Both the position numbers and the translations under genes were made by a program. 64,000 nt of DNA from Bimuria novae-zelandiae CBS 107.79 (lineage: Eukaryota; Ascomycota; Dothideomycetes; Pleosporales; Didymosphaeriaceae). The stretch covers positions 48,308 to 112,307 of the forward strand of contig ML976748.1 in assembly GCA_010015655.1 (NCBI GenBank). The letters run 5' to 3'. Below the pieces are notes generated by a model, which worked only from the letters and a program-made list of their open reading frames with translations, had not been told where the DNA came from and did no database searches. Positions 34,235 through 46,199 of the stretch are shown here, one piece after another; the stretch's first letter is position 1, and each line of letters begins with the position of its first letter.

Positions 34235-35765
34235 TCTTTTCTAACCTTTAATCGAAACCCAATTCTAGCTAATCGAATCTAATTCCGTGTTCTTCAATTT
34301 CCAATAAAATCCTTTCTCCAAGTCCAAAGTTCAAGATCCCAAGTCCTACTCTTGGCGTACCAACCCATCTTTATATCCCCCTCCCCTTCCCACGTTAGGC
34401 CTTCTCTCACCTCTCGGCGACCGCCGCCCCAATCGACCAAATTACCCATATGGGCTGCCTTTACTGTGGTCTAGCGTCGCGCTCGCCGCTCACAGCCTCA
34501 GCGAACCCCGCATGACGTACCGGCACGACGCCGATGTTCGCCGCCCAGCGTGGCTTCGCCCGAACAACTCGCGCTGGTGCTCCACGCGCTATGTTGGTGT
34601 GCTGGTGGTTTGGTTTGCATAGCTCAGGTCTGTTCCGAGCGTATGGGTCTGGTGGGCGTCGTTGCGGCGGTGGAGTGGGCGTGGGAAATTACCTGGATAG
34701 CGGCTAGTGGATGTGGAAGGGGCGGCCGAGGTGCCATAGTGGGCTTGAGGGAAGGGGGACACGAGCGGAAGGTCTACTGGGAAAGTTAGATCCACGGTGT
34801 CGTTGGAGGTGTTGCCGATTTTCAGCGTGGTTGTGAAGGTGGTATAGCACTAGGGGAAGGTTTCAACACTGTGAAGTCCAGCACGCCGAAAGATTGACAG
34901 GCCACGCCAGAATGTTCCATGTTTTTGAATTAACAGCGTCTTACTCCACTGTACCACCGAAATTACCTGAATGAAACGGTACGGGGAGATGCGGATGGTG
35001 GAATAGTATGATAGTCGTTCTACATGCGAATTTATGAATCCGTATAATCCGCCAGGCGCCTTTAGATAATATTTAGGATATCTGAATATGGCAGAACCGC
35101 CTTGCAGGAATATCGCTAAGATATTAGGTAGAGTACCTGGCCTATATTACTGCGTTATACTTATTCCGCAGAGCTAATCTAAAGAGAAGGGATCGTTACT
35201 ATTAGGGCTCCTAAACTACATACCTTAATATATCCGCCTAACTTAGAAAGATCTACCTATGTAATAAATAGATATAAAGAACGTGTCCACCGTACCTAAC
35301 CATAAAGAGCCTTGTAGTAGACACGAAAACAGTGAAAGAAGGAACCCCAAGCCCCAAAGTTTGAGATAGAAACATGGCACGGCCTTTTAACAAGAACGTT
35401 TGAGGGTTATATGTCGCGGTGCATAATCTCGTTCTGGTGTAGGTAGCTCACCGCGAACAACATATGAAACATGGGCCAGAGAATTCACCATGATTGCATA
35501 CATAGATGGGCCGGATGGTACTCAACGTGGCGCGCGTGTTTTTGGGATAGGGTGGAAAGAGTGGGAGCTCTTGTGTGGGAACCATAGGTATGCGCGACTC
35601 TCGCCGGCCTTGATGCGGAGGAGTGTTTGACGAGTGTGGTGGGGTGGATGCCTCTGCTGGAGAGCGAGACACGGACGGTACACTGTTAGGTTGTTTAGCT
35701 GCGTAGCTTTGCTCTAGCTGTCTACCTCGAATTAGCTGGAAAGAACACAGTTGGTAGATGTGAAC
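34235..35765. other. Intergenic region with a small AT-rich patch
   Basis: Contains the promoter of the PEP-mutase-family gene and, at about 35040-35290, a short AT-rich tract rich in TA dinucleotides that looks like a RIP-mutated repeat relic. A reverse open frame at 35448-35700 (RSPAEASTPPHSSNTPPHQ...) could be an unused 3' exon of the next gene, but no splice joins it in frame. Confidence 0.4.
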
Positions 35766-36298
35766 CTACTTTAGCCATGGTTCTGAAGGAGCTGGTATGA
35801 CGGATATACCATTCTCAATGAGGAATGTTTTGAGGGCGTGAATCCTCGAGAGCAACAAGTCCACATCGCCGGGCAACTCTTGGGGGCTCTGGTCGACGGG
35901 GGCTGGCTTAGATTCATGTGTCTTATGAGGCATTTCGTCCCACTCCCTCGGCCTGGGTGGTACGGGACTGTCGGAGGACGTTGACCGCAGGCTTCCGGGT
36001 GCTGCTGGAGAGCGCAAGGCAACCCTCGAACGGCCTGCGCTGCCCCGAACGATGGTGATATGTTTCAATGAGTCATATTTAGGGTTCTCGGTGTGACGTT
36101 GCGCATGCTACAGAGTCGTGTTAGCTACATTCTGCTATCGAATGAACAGAATTCACCCACAACGCGCAAGTTATTCGCCTGACCCTTCGCCCGTGTGCTG
36201 TACGTGCACCAGCCACATTGCGTCTCGCACGCTTCGATAAGCAGGTTGTGCTGCCCGCTCGTGGGCCATGGCTTGTGGTGGTGCTTCGAGCATGGCAT
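35766..36298 (-). CDS. Small hypothetical protein with C2H2-like Cys/His pattern
   Basis: Two exons: 36298-36161 and 36107-35766, intron 36160-36108 (GTGGGT...CTGTAG), 159 residues. The N-terminal part reads MPCSKHHHKPWPTS, LLIEACETQCGWCTYSTRA and LRVHAQRHTENPKYDS: a C-x2-C pair followed by H-x3-H, spaced roughly like a degenerate zinc finger, with the splice junction inside it. The rest is Ser/Pro-rich and ends GDVDLLLSRIHALKTFLIEN...PWLK. I do not recognise a family. The gene model rests on phases and the Cys/His spacing, so confidence is moderate. Confidence 0.5.
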
Positions 36299-37016
36299 TT
36301 TGGACAGCGACGATACTCAGACGTCTAGTCTTTGGCTGCGAAGCGAGTTCTGGGTATGGCTCGAGGGGAAACGCATGAGCACGAAGCTGCGATGGAGACA
36401 AGAAGGCTGATCATTGCGAGAATATGGGTCGGAATCAGTTTTGAAGAGCCTACGCAGGATGCATCATAGCCGCGACGCGACGACGAGGAGGCATCCCCGG
36501 GGCCAAGATGGCGGCAGCTGAGTATCGACACTATATCGATATTCAATTGCTAGCGTCACTTTAGCGGCTGATCCATGACCGGACGAAAGCTTGGCACATG
36601 TGCGAGCGGGACCCTCCCGAGGTCCCAGGTCCAGGAACATATCCTTTTCTTCCCGCTAGCAATTTTATGTGAATTGCTGTGCGGTCACGACTTATAATTG
36701 GCCCTTGTTTTCAACACTGGAAACGATTTTGTATCGATACAGACCCAAACGTGGTGCTACGACAATGCACTATGACGCCGTTGAGCCTCAATCATCTCGC
36801 ATCTTCCCCAGACCTCCTGCAGGTATCGATTGAATATCGAAACTGAAGCGCGAATCCACCATGCTCACCAAGATCCCCAGCACCACACGAGCCCCATAGT
36901 GAAGCATATATCTTTGTACGAAAGCCGACAATGGTTCTCTCCATCATCGTCCCCCATCAGCCCCATCAGTACCTACCAAACTTGCACTCATCGATCCATT
37001 CACTTGCCTAACAAAG
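36299..37016. other. Intergenic region
   Basis: About 720 bp without recognised features apart from short frames. Confidence 0.4.
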
Positions 37017-37268
37017 ATGTTAGCCGCGAACAATACCAGCAATGAATCGACCACATGGACTCCTCCCATGATCGTTAGCGCCGTTTTTGCCATCCTCGCC
37101 GTTATCCTCGGCATTCCCGGCGCCGTGCTCGCCGTGAAGAAACTCAGCGCCGTAAGATTCCAATTCGCACAAGAGGTCCCCGGAGACAGGCTGGACTAAC
37201 GAAAACAGGCAGAGCACGCTGAGTGCGGCAATGGAACGGAGCTTGACACTCTTGCAAGTAGGAGATGA
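37017..37268 (+). CDS. Small single-pass membrane protein
   Basis: Exons 37017-37151 and 37209-37268, intron 37152-37208 (GTAAGA...AAACAG), phase 0; 64 residues. MLAANNTSNESTTW (two N-glycosylation sequons) precedes one hydrophobic helix MIVSAVFAILAVILGIPGAV and a short charged tail. Looks like a small type III or tail-oriented membrane protein; no family recognised. It lies 62 bp from the mariner element. Confidence 0.55.
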
Positions 37269-37330
37269 CATTGCTCATCGTGTGCGGCCAATCTTCTTCC
37301 GCAGCTTCTTTTTTTTTGTTTCCATCGTTA

Positions 37331-38779
37331 GGCGGCACGCGGTAAACGAAAAATCGCGCACACCAAACTAGATGAGTCAGCTTTTTGTCACCCATACATT
37401 TGCCCTACAAAGTCGAAATTCGAGCCATATTAAATCGATTTCGACGCCAAATCGCACCGTGAGGCTTGCTATATATGTAGATCTGTATATACATGACTTT
37501 TGTTTGGTGTTGAGCTCAATAACATGTGATTTCTCCGCCGGAGTCGTAGTAGTCTCGCAGCCTTTACGGCATGCTATTAACACGCTTGTTTATAAACTTT
37601 TAGCTAATTAATTGCTAGCCTTTAATTGCGAGGTCTCTTGTTTTAAAGACATTTTAATAGGGGAACCTTTTAAGATACTGCTTTAGAGGCTACTAGTAAT
37701 TTTCTATAGGTGCCAAATTTAGTGAGTGTGTATAGTTAAAGTAGGACTTTAAGCTATAGGTTTTCTTTTAATTATAAATAATATTATTAGAGGATTTACC
37801 TATTCTATAGCTAGAGTTATTATCTTCCTCTAGCACGAAGTCGTCGCCGCGTAAAATCTATAGCTTAATAATACGCTTAAGGATCGCGTTATAGTACACC
37901 TTAAAGCTTATCTTACTATTTTTATTACCTAGGATATCGTAAAAGTATAAGTTACTCTTAAAATTAAAGCCTACGGCGGCCTATAAGTGCTAGCGCTCTA
38001 GAGTCTTCTCGTCGTTGCAATTTAATGTATATTATATATAATCGCGATAGTAGCGCTCTTTAAGTTTTCTAATAATCCTCATCTTGCCTTTAGGCCCTAT
38101 ACTCTAGTGTACCTCGTTAGAGAAGCGTACGCGGCGCCAGTCCTTCTTATTAAGGTACTTTTTAAGTATAATAGTAGAGTACTTAACGTGGAGCTTTGTA
38201 ACGCGCTAGGAGACCTAGCCTTTATTATAAGTAACGCATTTTAAGTAATCTATAGTATAAAAATACTCCTTAAGGGTCTTGCTGCTAACGCTAAGATCTA
38301 ATTTATATGCTAGCTACTCTTATGTAAGGACGCGGGCGTCCTATCTTAGGTCTTATAAATACTTATTAGCACGCTCTAGGTCCTTTAGAGATAGCTTTAA
38401 GGGTCTGCCGCGCTTCTCCGCTGTTAATATACTATTATAATAGGTCCTATTAGCCTCTATATTGTCCTTAGCAAGTATCTCCTAGCCCCGGCGGCGTTTT
38501 ACGCCGTAATAGCTAAAAACATTGTTATAATAGTAGGGTATGCGGCGGAAATCTATAAACTCGTAGGCACCTTTAATCCGCGACTTTTTTAGCATGTTTA
38601 AATAAGGGTTATTAGGTAATTAGGCTATCTAATTAATTACATAGTAAAATATTATCGTAAAGTAGTGTAGCGTGTGGAGTTTTATTTTTATATAAAAAGG
38701 TGGCTGCAGAGTGTTGCATGGCGGGGGTGGACTAGCGTTGTTTTGGTGTGCGCGATTTTTCGTTTACCGCGTGGGCGGC
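37331..38779 (-). mobile_element. Tc1/mariner-type DNA transposon, RIP-mutated
   Basis: Bounded by near-perfect terminal inverted repeats. The left end at about 37331-37366 (core GCGGTAAACGAAAAATCGCG) is repeated in reverse complement at about 38744-38779, with TA on both outer sides (37329-37330, 38780-38781), the target duplication of this superfamily. Length 1.45 kb. The reverse strand still shows transposase blocks despite many stops: RFSNEVH and GPKGKMRIIRKLKERYY, then FYDIPGN and RGDDFVLEEDNNS (catalytic Asp region), and YFNYTHSLNLAP. Interior AT content and stop density fit RIP; the TIRs themselves are nearly intact. Confidence 0.9.
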
Positions 38780-38781
38780 TA

Positions 38782-39224
38782 CCTAGGTACGCGTTCGGAG
38801 CAGATACCCTAGGCAGATTGATTTTGAACAGCAATACATACATGAACATCGCATATGCCCTTATTAAACTCGCCAGAGAAGCGCTTGCGCTTGAAGCCAC
38901 ATGACTTGTTTCAACAGCAGTGCGTACTTAATTATCTGGCTTCCCTCTCGGGGAAGGTTGACCCTTCTGCTCTGGCGGTCAGGTCAGGATAGTAAACTAA
39001 GCCTTATTTGAACTTACCTCGGCCCGCCATATTTGGCCTCTTGGCTTGACCTTTGCACCTACGGTGCTACACAACCTTACCCGACGTATGTATCTCTATG
39101 TGTACACATCACTTCGCCCTTGCTGGTCGTATTGCTCATCGATTGGCATTATGCATTCAATTAGTTGGTACAAGTGATGTCTGTAATCGTACATGGTATC
39201 TCATGAACACCGCATCAACGCCCT
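38782..39224. other. Intergenic region
   Basis: About 440 bp between the mariner element and the phosphatase 3' end; nothing recognised. Confidence 0.4.
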
Positions 39225-40674
39225 TCATTCTGTCTTGCCATGCTTCTTCTTGTCTATTTTGTCACACACCTTGTGGAAATCCTTGTGCTTCTTCGCCCCC
39301 TTCCCGATGAGGTCTTCGAAGTCCTTCAACGGACAGCTTGCGCCAGGCCCGCTCTGGCAGTCAGGAATTGGTCGCGGTGCGGTGTTCGCGATGAAGCGGA
39401 TGAATTCGCCGGGCCCCTCGCCAGATACAGAACCGCGCTCACAGGTCATTTTCTCCATGCCTACGTGACCGAGGAACGGGATGAGGTCGGCCATGCGCCA
39501 GGCTCGTGTCCACTAAAAGCTCGTCAGTTTCCTGTGATCGGCGTTGATATGGGGCACGTACGTTAATGTGATCATCTGGGAATTGTTCTGCGGCGTTGGA
39601 CGACGAATTGAACAGTCCCAGAGCCGTCGCGATGAACGGGGGAACCTCGCGATGCGTAAACGACAAAAAGAACCGCTGTTCATCCGGCCAGCCGTCGCCA
39701 GCCGTGCCGTGCTCCTCAATCGACCGGAAGATTTGAGACTGTGCGTGCAGCCAAGGGAAACCGAGGTATGACGAAAGAGGATTCATAGGCCCGACCATGT
39801 ACGCGTACTTCAAATCCCAAGCATATTCGTATGCCATCTACTCCGAGTCGGTGAACACACCACAGAGCTCAGAACGCTTCCCGTTGATCGCACTCTCATA
39901 GCCGCAGACCTGCTGAAGCCCCACGATATCTTTGGGCGTCAACTTGAAGGGCACGTATGGTGCTAGCCGGTTCGCGACACTCGACCCGTAAATGTTGATG
40001 AACTTCTCCTGCTCTTTTGCCCCGGTTTCTTTCGAGAATGCATCACATGACTTATGCGGAATCAGGGACTCCATAGCCCCGTCCTTGTTCTTCGTGACTC
40101 GTACAATCTCAATGGTGTCGTTGTGCGGCCACGTTGCAACAAGACTCTTGGCAGTGTCGTACGTCCGCGACTTCTTGTCGGCCAGTATACGGTTGGTGTT
40201 GGGGGCAAGATCTTCGTAGCGTTCGAAGAGGTGTCGGCCGACCTTGGCAGCATCGACCGCACCGGAAGGTGTCAATTCCTCCAATTTGTCTTCCTCAATA
40301 GGCGACTGCCATTTTGCCATGAACGATAGCGGACCGGACCACCCGTCACGGTGTTTTTCGAGCTTGTTGAGGAATGGTTTGATGTACTCGTCGTACTCTT
40401 TGTCGTTTGCGTATATCGCACCGTGGCGCACTAAATACGAAGCCGCGCTGACATTGCATCCTTGTGGAGCCTTGTGCTTCAGACCGAAACCTATGGCATC
40501 GAAGTACGGTGAAATACCTGGCAGATGAAGCAGTGGGTCGAACTTGTAGCCCTGGGAATGATCCTGAGGTTGTAAGGGTATTTGAGCTTGTTGTTCAGGC
40601 GGCACAACCAGAGCGGAAGCCGAGGAGGCCAAAACTAGAGTACGAAGGAACATGGAAAGGCGAAAGTTTGACAT
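39225..40674 (-). pseudogene. Histidine acid phosphatase (phytase-like), one internal stop codon
   Basis: Exons 40674-39562 and 39512-39225, intron 39561-39513 (GTACGT...TTTTAG). The N-terminus MFLRTLVLASSASALVVPP is a secretion signal. The HAP active-site block is SYLVRHGAIYAND (RHG with a variant tail). Later parts include DAAKVGRHLFERYEDLAP, RTYDTAKSLVATWP, WDLKYAYMVGPMNPLS and FLGHVGME (HxE/HD position), ending KVCDKIDKKKHGKTE. The whole family length (466 codons) is present, but TAG at 39838-39840 replaces the conserved Trp of the GVFTDxEW block. TGG to TAG is a G-to-A change, CpA to TpA on the other strand, as in RIP. Apart from this codon the gene looks intact. Sequencing error or a recent allele is possible. 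Confidence 0.88.
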
Positions 40675-41029
40675 GGAATTGAGAGATGGCCGACACTGTC
40701 CAGCGACGTTTCTTTTTCCAATGGCTTAGAGACTCGTGACGTCAGTCCCAGTTCCTGGCGTGACCGCCGGAGCCTAACGGCAACGGGGCAAAGTGCCTGC
40801 TAGTGGCGTTGAAGGAAGATAGATTGACTAGAGAATCGCACAAAATGCAATCAAGCCTCTTGATATGTGCTATTTTGTGACGATTAAAAGAGAGCTGTCG
40901 TGGGTAGCACTTTCCTTAAAAGGCGACTTACGTGGCCCACTTCCACCTGGCACACCCTTCAACCACTTCATCTCTCATTCACGGAGCAAATCCGGGAAGC
41001 ATCTAAAGGAATAGATGGACAGATAGAAA
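40675..41029. other. Intergenic region
   Basis: Phosphatase promoter side; nothing recognised. Confidence 0.4.
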
Positions 41030-41310
41030 AGAGAGAAAGCACATGTAGTAACTGCTTGCGAGCTCACATAAAATGCAGTACGTTGAATCGCGCCTTGCTC
41101 TGTAGCATGATTTCGTCGTTCCATACAAGATGGTCGCATCGATAAATTGACGCTTTCAGTTCGAGAGCAGCCGTGTAATCAATGAATCAAGCGTGGCCTA
41201 CACAAGTCTTGTATGCCGGGCGTGCGCAAGAAGCGCGAGCGTGAGTGCAGTCCTTCAAAGGCCCTCTACCGTTGCTGCGTCTCTGACATTGGGTCTGACG
41301 ATGAACAGGC
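41030..41310 (+). pseudogene. Zn(II)2Cys6 DNA-binding domain relic
   Basis: Plus-strand reading gives CSNCLRAHIKC (C-x2-C-x6-C); a likely intron 41081-41160 (GTACGT...TTTCAG) then leads to REQPCNQ-stop-IKRGLHKSC and RKKRERECS. The pattern matches a binuclear zinc cluster of the AcuK/Ert1-like type, but TGA at about 41186 replaces the fifth Cys. There is no in-frame ATG close upstream, and the frame closes at about 41310. The original regulator is dead. Confidence 0.65.
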
Positions 41311-42140
41311 GATCTGACTGGGCAGATCTGTCCACCGGGCGTGAGTCCCAATGTTACCGCCACGATATGGGAAGCAGAGGGTACACTTCTCTTCCACGTC
41401 GAAGTACAACCTGAGGGTGTAACAATTGCGAGGAGGGAGGACGATCAAAGGATTCACGCCGACGCTTTGATGGCTCTAGAAGACAGGCTTCGAGCGGAAA
41501 TCGAGGCCTGCACGGAGACGACCTATCGGTTCTTCATACACGTAGTTAAGGATGGACCTGCGCACCTTAGAGGCATGTGGTAGGTTGAATGTCTAAATTC
41601 TAGATTAACCTATTGACCTGCGCAGGATGGCGTTCGAAAGCGTGCTGCAACTTGCGAATCGCTTCGGTTTGACCGAGAAACTGTATCCTCTATTTGTGCA
41701 CGACATTGGAGCCTTGTTGTATCATCCATGCAACTCGATCCGGCCATCGTCTGCTGATCCTCCGTCGACGCTCACACCTCCACAGCTACTAGGAGGCGCC
41801 ACGGAGCATTTTACTTAGCGGAGTGGGGTCACTATCATTGGAGGACAACCGTCTCCCTCCGCCGCGCGATGCAACCAGGTACTTGGACCATCAGTCTGAA
41901 GATAGTCGTCCAGACTATAATACGCAGCTCCAGCTTCTCGAGCAACAGAACAGAAGGCATTTTATACTTACCAGAATGGAACAAGACACCATTAGGAGCG
42001 CTGGGGCGTTACCTGATATGTCACCCGATGAGCACGACTCTCACACGGACTGGGAGGAGGTCACTTCTGGAAACTATGAGTCAGGACCTATATCGCCGCA
42101 TGACGCCTCCACAGTCTCCGAAGGCCGCGGAGCTGCTTGA
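41311..42140 (+). pseudogene. Decayed ORF pieces, family unknown
   Basis: Three successive frames look coding: 41341-41583 (ATIWEAEGTLLFHVEVQPEG...FFIHVVKDGPAHLRGMW), 41627-41818 (MAFESVLQLANRFGLTEKLY...FVHDIGALLYHPC) and 41823-42140 (YNTQLQLLEQQNRRHFIL...MEQDTIRSAG, a motif common near the C-termini of many fungal proteins). They cannot be joined cleanly with the zinc cluster upstream. Perhaps remains of one or two genes; no function assigned. Confidence 0.35.
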
Positions 42141-42790
42141 CTAGCCAAACATTTTGTTGCGATTTGCCTGTCCGTGGAGCATTCGAATTGGGAATCCCGG
42201 GCTGATCAGTATGGCATTTCGATGCATTAGTTACGCTCTCTTGATCTAGATCAACCGGTGGAAGTTAGGGCCCGTTGAAGAAAGACTGGAAATCAGCTCG
42301 AAGTCATTGTGCAAAAATGCCGAAAACGATTGCTTTGGACATATCAAAAAATAATGCGGGCACAGGACCAGGTTTCCATGCCAGAGCAACAGCATGATAG
42401 TGTGTTTTGCGTGCTCTGAAAAGATATCTAGTCACAACATTTTCCAACGCGCCACGAGAAACGAGGATATAGATACCTATCAAATGGCATCCGAGGTACA
42501 TGTCCAGATATGGGACGGTTTGATGGAATATCCCCGACCTTGCAGAAGAGAACCGTTTATTAGAACATGTGGTACTCCGGAGGATGCTTGGATGTTTGAA
42601 AATGTACATTTTAGTCCATCTTCAGTTGACAATCAATTTTCAAGCCTCCTCTTGAATCAGGTTCTCAATATCTTCTTTTCAGGAGCACAGGTAAATACGA
42701 CTGTGGACGAGAAGGAGAGACTAAGAGAATAGAAGAATGAGGAGTGAGGAGTGAGGGCCTCCACGATAAATTTAAGCAATTCCACGGAGC
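42141..42790. other. Intergenic region
   Basis: About 650 bp; frames at 42304-42732 overlap on both strands and carry no motif. Confidence 0.35.
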
Positions 42791-43712
42791 TCATACAACC
42801 GCACTCCCCCCGCTTCTAGACGGCGACTCCACATCTGGCAATACAACGACATGTTCCACACGTTCCTTGCCCATGCTGCTCCCATAAGGAGGACTCGAAC
42901 CTGCATTCTCGTCACCGGAGTTCCTCCCGTCACTTCTGCTGGACGCGGAGGCACCCGATCGCAAACTAAGCTTGCTTCGAACACTTCGAACGCTTCGAAC
43001 GATCGCGTCGACGGGGCGCGTCCGGCCAATGCCTGAGAGAGCGGGAAGAGACACGGCGAGTAGGGCGAGCTCACATTCTATGATGTACCAGAAGACTTCG
43101 TTCGAAAGTAGTGTTGAAGGTTGTCAATGATGGCTGCTGGAAAAGTGAGATACGTACTCAGAGGGTCTCCGTGATCTGATGGATTGGAGCCGATGGTCAT
43201 CTGGTCCTCCATCCAGATTAGCCGAACTAAAGACGCGGCGCAAGTCCTGTACGTGTAAATAAACTAATCTGTGCGCTTTTCGTTTGTCCGCTGCTTACAA
43301 TGGTCCAAGGATGAAGACGAGGAGCACGCCGAATTTTCGTTTCAGAGGCAGGCGCAATTTCCAAAGGAACGGTATAGGCATCAAGATGATTATCATGTCC
43401 ATGATAAAGTCTGTGATGGATAGCACATGCATGTACACAAAACCGTTGATGCATTTGCTCGTCAACTCTTTCGACGTCGTGGTCAGCCAGAACGTGCTCA
43501 CTTTACCAGTTCGGACACAGAACAATATGATCGCCAAGCTGAATCCAACGTCCCATATAATGACCATGACGATAGAGAGATTGAAGATGGCGTTACGTAA
43601 GTCCCAGAACCGCGACTTGTTGTACACGAAAACGAGCTTATAGATGTAGCGGTTTTCAGGTGCAAAGCGAAAGTCGAGGTCACATCTGTTGTATTGAGTT
43701 GTACAGACTGCG
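42791..43712 (-). CDS. Rhodopsin-domain (Pth11-like/SAT4-type) integral membrane protein, 5' end missing
   Basis: C-terminal half of a fungal rhodopsin-domain protein. Exons 43712-43299, 43246-43158, 43095-42791; introns 43298-43247 and 43157-43096 keep phase. Readable blocks: VCTTQYNRCDLDFRFAPE, NAIFNLSIVMVIIWDVGFS, MDMIIILMPIPFLWKLRLPL, RKFGVLLVFILGPL, RLIWMEDQMTIGSNPSDHG and IFWYIIECELALLAVSLPAL, then a Ser/Arg-rich cytosolic tail ending SRSGGSAVV. At least four helices remain. Upstream of 43712 there is an acceptor-like site, about 90 bp of intron-like DNA, and then the AT-rich transposon block. The first exons (N-terminal helices) are gone, so the gene is probably non-functional. These proteins are thought to act in surface sensing. 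Confidence 0.8.
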
Positions 43713-44012
43713 CTACTTGTACATGATAAGTGTTTATTAGATGTGTTTGGGAGCTCCTTGTCTGCTATGACAGATAAAATATATAGCGTAACAGGAACAT
43801 CTTGAGCTCGTATATAAACTATTACACCCCCCCTTATTCTATAGTTAGCTAGTAATAAAAGGATAATCTCTTATACTTTCCTATCTATACTATATTTTAA
43901 AGTTAATAGCGTAGATCTATAATATAAAGCTACCTTACGAACTTAGTATACTTTTAATAAAATAGTATCTTAGTTATGCCATTAGCAGGCATCTTATTTA
44001 TAAGTTATTATT

Positions 44013-45888
44013 AACGTACATGCATAGCGAGCTGATCAGTTAAGCGAGCTAATCACTCTGCTAAGACCCCATTAAAATCTAGACTATACACGATTATATA
44101 GAATAACTATAAACAGCTGTTAAAAATTATAATAGGTTAATTTATTTAAAATTTACTTTTATAAATTACTTATAGGTGCGCAAGTTATACCTAGTCTTAC
44201 TATAGTATTAATAATAGCACTACTAAGTTAATTTACTTTTAGTAGCGCGCACCCTTTTCTTTACCTTCTTTTTATTACTACGCGCCATAAAGTCCTTTAG
44301 GGTAGCTAGTTACTAGCTATTAGCAGCTATAAGGACTTCTTCCTGCTATAGTTACTTTCTTTTATATAATTTTTATTATATAGTAGCCTTATTAGCGGCT
44401 TAAAGCTTAGCATTACGCTTATTTATTAATACTTAAGAATACGCTATTAGCTTAGCGCCTTTTATAAGCTTTTTAACTACTTTAATTATTAGAATTAAAG
44501 AACTATCTATATAAAATTAAATTTTTTACTTTATTAGCGTTAATTATAATCCTAATTCTAAGATATTACTTAGTGTTTATAACTGCCACGTACTATCGCG
44601 TATAGTATAAGGTAAAGGCTTACGTAGGTAAATATTAAGCTTTAATATTATAACCTATAGATCTAATAGGACTAAACTAGCGCCTTAAAAGCCTTTTTAA
44701 ATATTACTTTAAGTAATTATAACCTTAAAAGTAGTAATAGGGCAAGTTAAGAACTTAATTTTAGTAATATACGTAATCTAGTTACGTATTAGATCCTTAG
44801 CTTAGCGCCTATACGCCTTATTTAAAGGTGAGAAATAGTCTACATTAAGTAGCTATAAGAGGTGCGACGAATATAAAGGCATATAAAAAGTAATAATTAT
44901 ATTATTCTTATAGTATTACTAGTATTTAAGCAAGTCGTGGCTCTTATAGCTATTAATAATAAGTAAACGTGCTATACTAATAACACGCCTCTTTATATAC
45001 GCGTTAAAATACTTTAATTACTATAAAATAAGCTTATTTATTATCTAGCCGTTCTTAGAGATCGTAATAACCTAATTATAAGGCAGATCCTTTTCTTAAT
45101 ACTAGGCTGAGAGGTAGTGCTTGCCCTAAAAGATAGGGAAGGGTAGAATTGCCTAGCCTATTATATTAATACATTAAATAGCTATTATTTACTTTTAGTT
45201 ACCCTATAATACGCTCTTTAGCTTACCTTAAGGCTTAAAGACTATAATAATCACTTTTATTAATATTATGACTATTATAAAGCTAGACTTATTAAAGTTA
45301 TAAGTATTCTTATTTGGGATATCATGCTTAGTTTTAGTATTCTTTATAAGCTAGAATTAGCCTTATATAGCCTTAGGATCCTCACAGAAGGTTCTTTTAT
45401 AGTTAAAATTTTAATTAAACTTAACTTAGAGCTCTAGCTAGCACTTAATAAAGTAATAAAGCTACTTTTAACTAACTAGCTTAAAGTAGCGTATACTAAG
45501 TAAAAAATTAGCTATATCTTTTATAATAGTAAGCTAGGGCAGAAATCCTCGTATATTTAAGTTAAGTATATACCATATAATCGTCTATTTCTCTTTTATA
45601 GTAAGTCTTATTAAGTTAGGTGCGTAGTTACGTTAAAAAGTAGTTTTAGTACGTTATTTACTTAGTGCATTTTAAGATACGTTATAGCTAGTTATAGTGC
45701 ATTATTATAATAGTGTTACGTTTTATTTAATACTATAAAGCATAAGCTATAATTAAGCTTTTTTTAATTTTAGTAGTTTATTACGTTGTTACGACTTTGC
45801 ATTGTACTATTATTAATAGTATATTTTAATAGGGCCTTAGCAGAGTAATTAGCTTACTTAAATAATTAGCTCGCTATGCATGTACGTT
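44013..45888 (-). mobile_element. pogo/Fot1-like DNA transposon relic
   Basis: Ends are inverted repeats of about 60 bp: left ACGTACATGCATAGCGAGCT, right the reverse complement ending at about 45887, with flanking similarity AATCACTCTGCTAAG. Length 1.88 kb, typical of Fot1-type elements. Reverse-strand translation near 44800-44950 gives a mutated DDE_1 block (NNIIITFYMPLYSSHLL then NVDYFSPLNKAY), the usual HSSHLLQPLDVGCFSPLK region. The target duplication (TA) is not clear at the right end. Confidence 0.75.
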
Positions 45889-46199
45889 GTATATAAAGCT
45901 TCTTTTACTCTACATTTTAGTAAATTTAGCTCTAGTAAATATTAATATGCTTAAGCTTAATTATTAGCTTATTTTACTTTTTATAGCTATACTAGCAGTC
46001 CACTAATTATTATAATAAATAATTAGTATAGTGTTAAGTATTAAGAATAGTCATTAAATAAACGTAGCTTCTTTTTTATTTTAGAGCCTATAAAAGAGAG
46101 CGTAAGTAGCTCTATCTTCACAGTTAATTTAGTAATTATACGCTATAAGGTAGATTTTTAGTTAATAATTATTTTAAATAGTTAAATATATAGCCTTAA

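Noticed and set aside
35448..35700. Minus-strand frame as a third exon of the small Cys/His protein gene
   Set aside because: Every acceptor tried (TTCCAG and others) joins out of phase or gives an immediate stop.
42880..42940. tRNA-like stretch containing GCAGGTTCGAGTCCT
   Set aside because: It lies in the last exon of the rhodopsin-domain gene and encodes SGDENAGSSPP in frame; acceptor and T stems do not pair.
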